Assembly: GCA_028819675.1 (NCBI GenBank)
Contig: JAPPKT010000082.1
Coordinates: forward strand, 1 to 6,829
From: Caldilineaceae bacterium
GTDB lineage: Bacteria > Chloroflexota > Anaerolineae > Caldilineales > Caldilineaceae
DNA length: 6,829 nucleotides
Reading direction: 5' to 3'
This document shows, piece by piece, positions 5,927 to 6,829 of this stretch (position 1 is its first letter; the number at the start of each line of letters is the position of its first letter). A program made the translations under genes and the position numbers. The notes under the pieces are model-generated. The model did no database searches. It was given only the letters and a program-made list of their open reading frames with translations, and was not told where the DNA came from.

Positions 5927-6829
5927 CTATGTCGGTTCAGATGCTGTTGTCAGTTCAGCCCCTGTGACCACTCTGCATATTGGCGTCCCAGCGTAACCCA
6001 ACGCCGGTCCCAGCACCGCCGTCGTCATGCCGGCGTGGTTTTCGCGGCCATGACCGCGGGCGATCGCGCTGACCGAGCGTGCCGAGCAGCCGTGGTCGCG
6101 GCCGTCGGGGAAGGCAGCACGCGCCAGGAGGAAGTAGGTGCGGGCCAGGTCCACGACGCGCGCCTGCAGCGCGCTGTCTCCCTCAATCTCCGCGGCCATC
6201 GCCAGCGTAATCGGGTTGTGGCGCCGTTCGCGGCCGTCTTCGAGCCAGCGCGGCGCGTCGGAGCGTTTGCCAACGCCAGATGCGCGGCGGGCAGGGTGTT
6301 TGTACTCTGTGTCCAAGGCGACTTCGGTGATGTCGAAGGGGTCGAGCCGGGCCACGGCCTCCAACACCACCTTGTCGTAGCGAGTGTCGCCGGTCCAGCG
6401 GCGATAGGACCGCACGGCAGCGGCGGCCGCGCCGGCGTCCGGGTCGGCGAGCTGCGCGGCCAGCGGCTCCAGCAGCCGTTCGGCCGCCTGGCGGAAGCGC
6501 AGCTCGCCGCTTTCCTGCCACAGGTGCAGAAAAGTGTTTACCGCGTCGGAGCCGAGCAGATTCTCGGCCCGGTCGACCTCCGCCTGCAGGTCGGGGGCTT
6601 CGCCCATGAAGGAGTAGTAGAGCGCTTTGTCTCCGGCGCTGAACTCGTACAGGACGCCGTTGGGGGTCAGGGCAATCGGCAGCGCGTCCCCGGCCAGGAC
6701 GGCGTCGGCCCACTCCCCTGCATAGGCCGTTGCCAGTTCGATATAGCGCTTCCTGGCTGTCTCCGTTTCCGGTCGCGACGCCGCCAGCAGGCAGATGTTG
6801 ACGCAGCGCAGATGGTCCGGCGTATTGAG
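5927..6829 (-). CDS. Uncharacterised alpha-helical protein, N-terminus beyond the window
   Basis: The frame is open from the right edge of the window to the TAG at 5927-5929, giving 300 C-terminal residues; the true start is not visible. An internal ATG at 6607 is not the start, because the frame continues upstream with protein-like sequence (for example RKRYIELATAYAGEWADAV and TPNGVLYEFSAGDKALYYSF). I do not recognise a characterised family. The sequence is mostly amphipathic helices with Ala, Leu and Arg, and phrases such as WQESGELRFRQAAERLLEPL and GDTRYDKVVLEAVARLDPF recall the alternating helices of six-hairpin (alpha/alpha-toroid) carbohydrate-active enzymes. That comparison is only an impression. 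The C-terminal part has a conserved-looking DGRDHGCSARSVSAIARGHG followed by ENHAGMTTAVLGPAL. There is no membrane segment in the visible part. It converges on the methyltransferase with a 14-base gap. A helical-toroid lyase or glycosidase-like scaffold would fit the carbohydrate setting, but this is inference. Confidence 0.75.
   Translation of the reverse strand, partial: LNTPDHLRCVNICLLAASRPETETARKRYIELATAYAGEWADAVLAGDALPIALTPNGVLYEFSAGDKALYYSFMGEAPDLQAEVDRAENLLGSDAVNTFLHLWQESGELRFRQAAERLLEPLAAQLADPDAGAAAAAVRSYRRWTGDTRYDKVVLEAVARLDPFDITEVALDTEYKHPARRASGVGKRSDAPRWLEDGRERRHNPITLAMAAEIEGDSALQARVVDLARTYFLLARAAFPDGRDHGCSARSVSAIARGHGRENHAGMTTAVLGPALGYAGTPICRVVTGAELTTASEPT

Noticed and set aside
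6183..6713. A second minus-strand open frame overlapping the right-edge gene.
   Set aside because: It is an Arg/Pro/Gly-rich frame-shifted reading typical of GC-rich DNA; the other frame gives a balanced helical protein open to the window edge and to a stop just short of the convergent gene.
1..6829. Searched for CRISPR arrays, insertion sequences, tandem repeats, attachment sites and toxin-antitoxin or defence genes.
   Set aside because: No regularly spaced repeats, transposase or integrase motifs or known defence domains are visible in any frame.

Overview
The window is about 6.8 kb of GC-rich bacterial chromosome (clearly above 60% GC by eye, with mostly G/C third codon positions). Genes are packed closely and use Shine-Dalgarno-type ribosome sites. 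There are no rRNA or tRNA genes, mobile elements or CRISPR repeats. The mix of genes (an AI-2E-family permease, a Gfo/Idh/MocA oxidoreductase, an AP-endonuclease-2-type sugar isomerase and an unusually long mandelate-racemase/enolase-superfamily protein) is typical of environmental carbohydrate degraders such as Chloroflexota, with Planctomycetota as an alternative. That taxonomic guess is inference only; no marker gene is present.

Layout from left to right. A minus-strand AI-2E-family membrane protein fills 20-1408. A 204-base gap (1409-1612) holds a terminator-like hairpin and a second inverted repeat. Three minus-strand genes follow, which in transcription order are an NAD(P)-dependent oxidoreductase (5085-4024), a sugar isomerase/epimerase-like TIM barrel (3961-3161) and an enolase-superfamily enzyme (3076-1613). 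The gaps between them are 62 and 84 bases, and each gene has a recognisable ribosome site, so they look like one operon. A 68-base divergent promoter region (5086-5153) separates this operon from a plus-strand class I SAM-dependent methyltransferase (5154-5912). The methyltransferase converges, with a 14-base gap, on a minus-strand gene that enters from the right edge. That gene is incomplete at its N-terminus and I do not recognise its product.

The likely theme is small-molecule carbohydrate catabolism. The oxidoreductase would oxidise a sugar, polyol or glycoside, the TIM-barrel protein would isomerise, epimerise or cleave the keto product, and the enolase-superfamily enzyme would dehydrate or epimerise an acid. 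No transporter, kinase or regulator for this pathway lies in the window, so the substrate cannot be read from the sequence. The most interesting details are an Asn and a Tyr where the oxidoreductase family usually has Asp and His, the long atypical enolase-superfamily member, and overlapping divergent -10-like hexamers in the shared promoter region. I see no clear evidence for a wholly new type of system.
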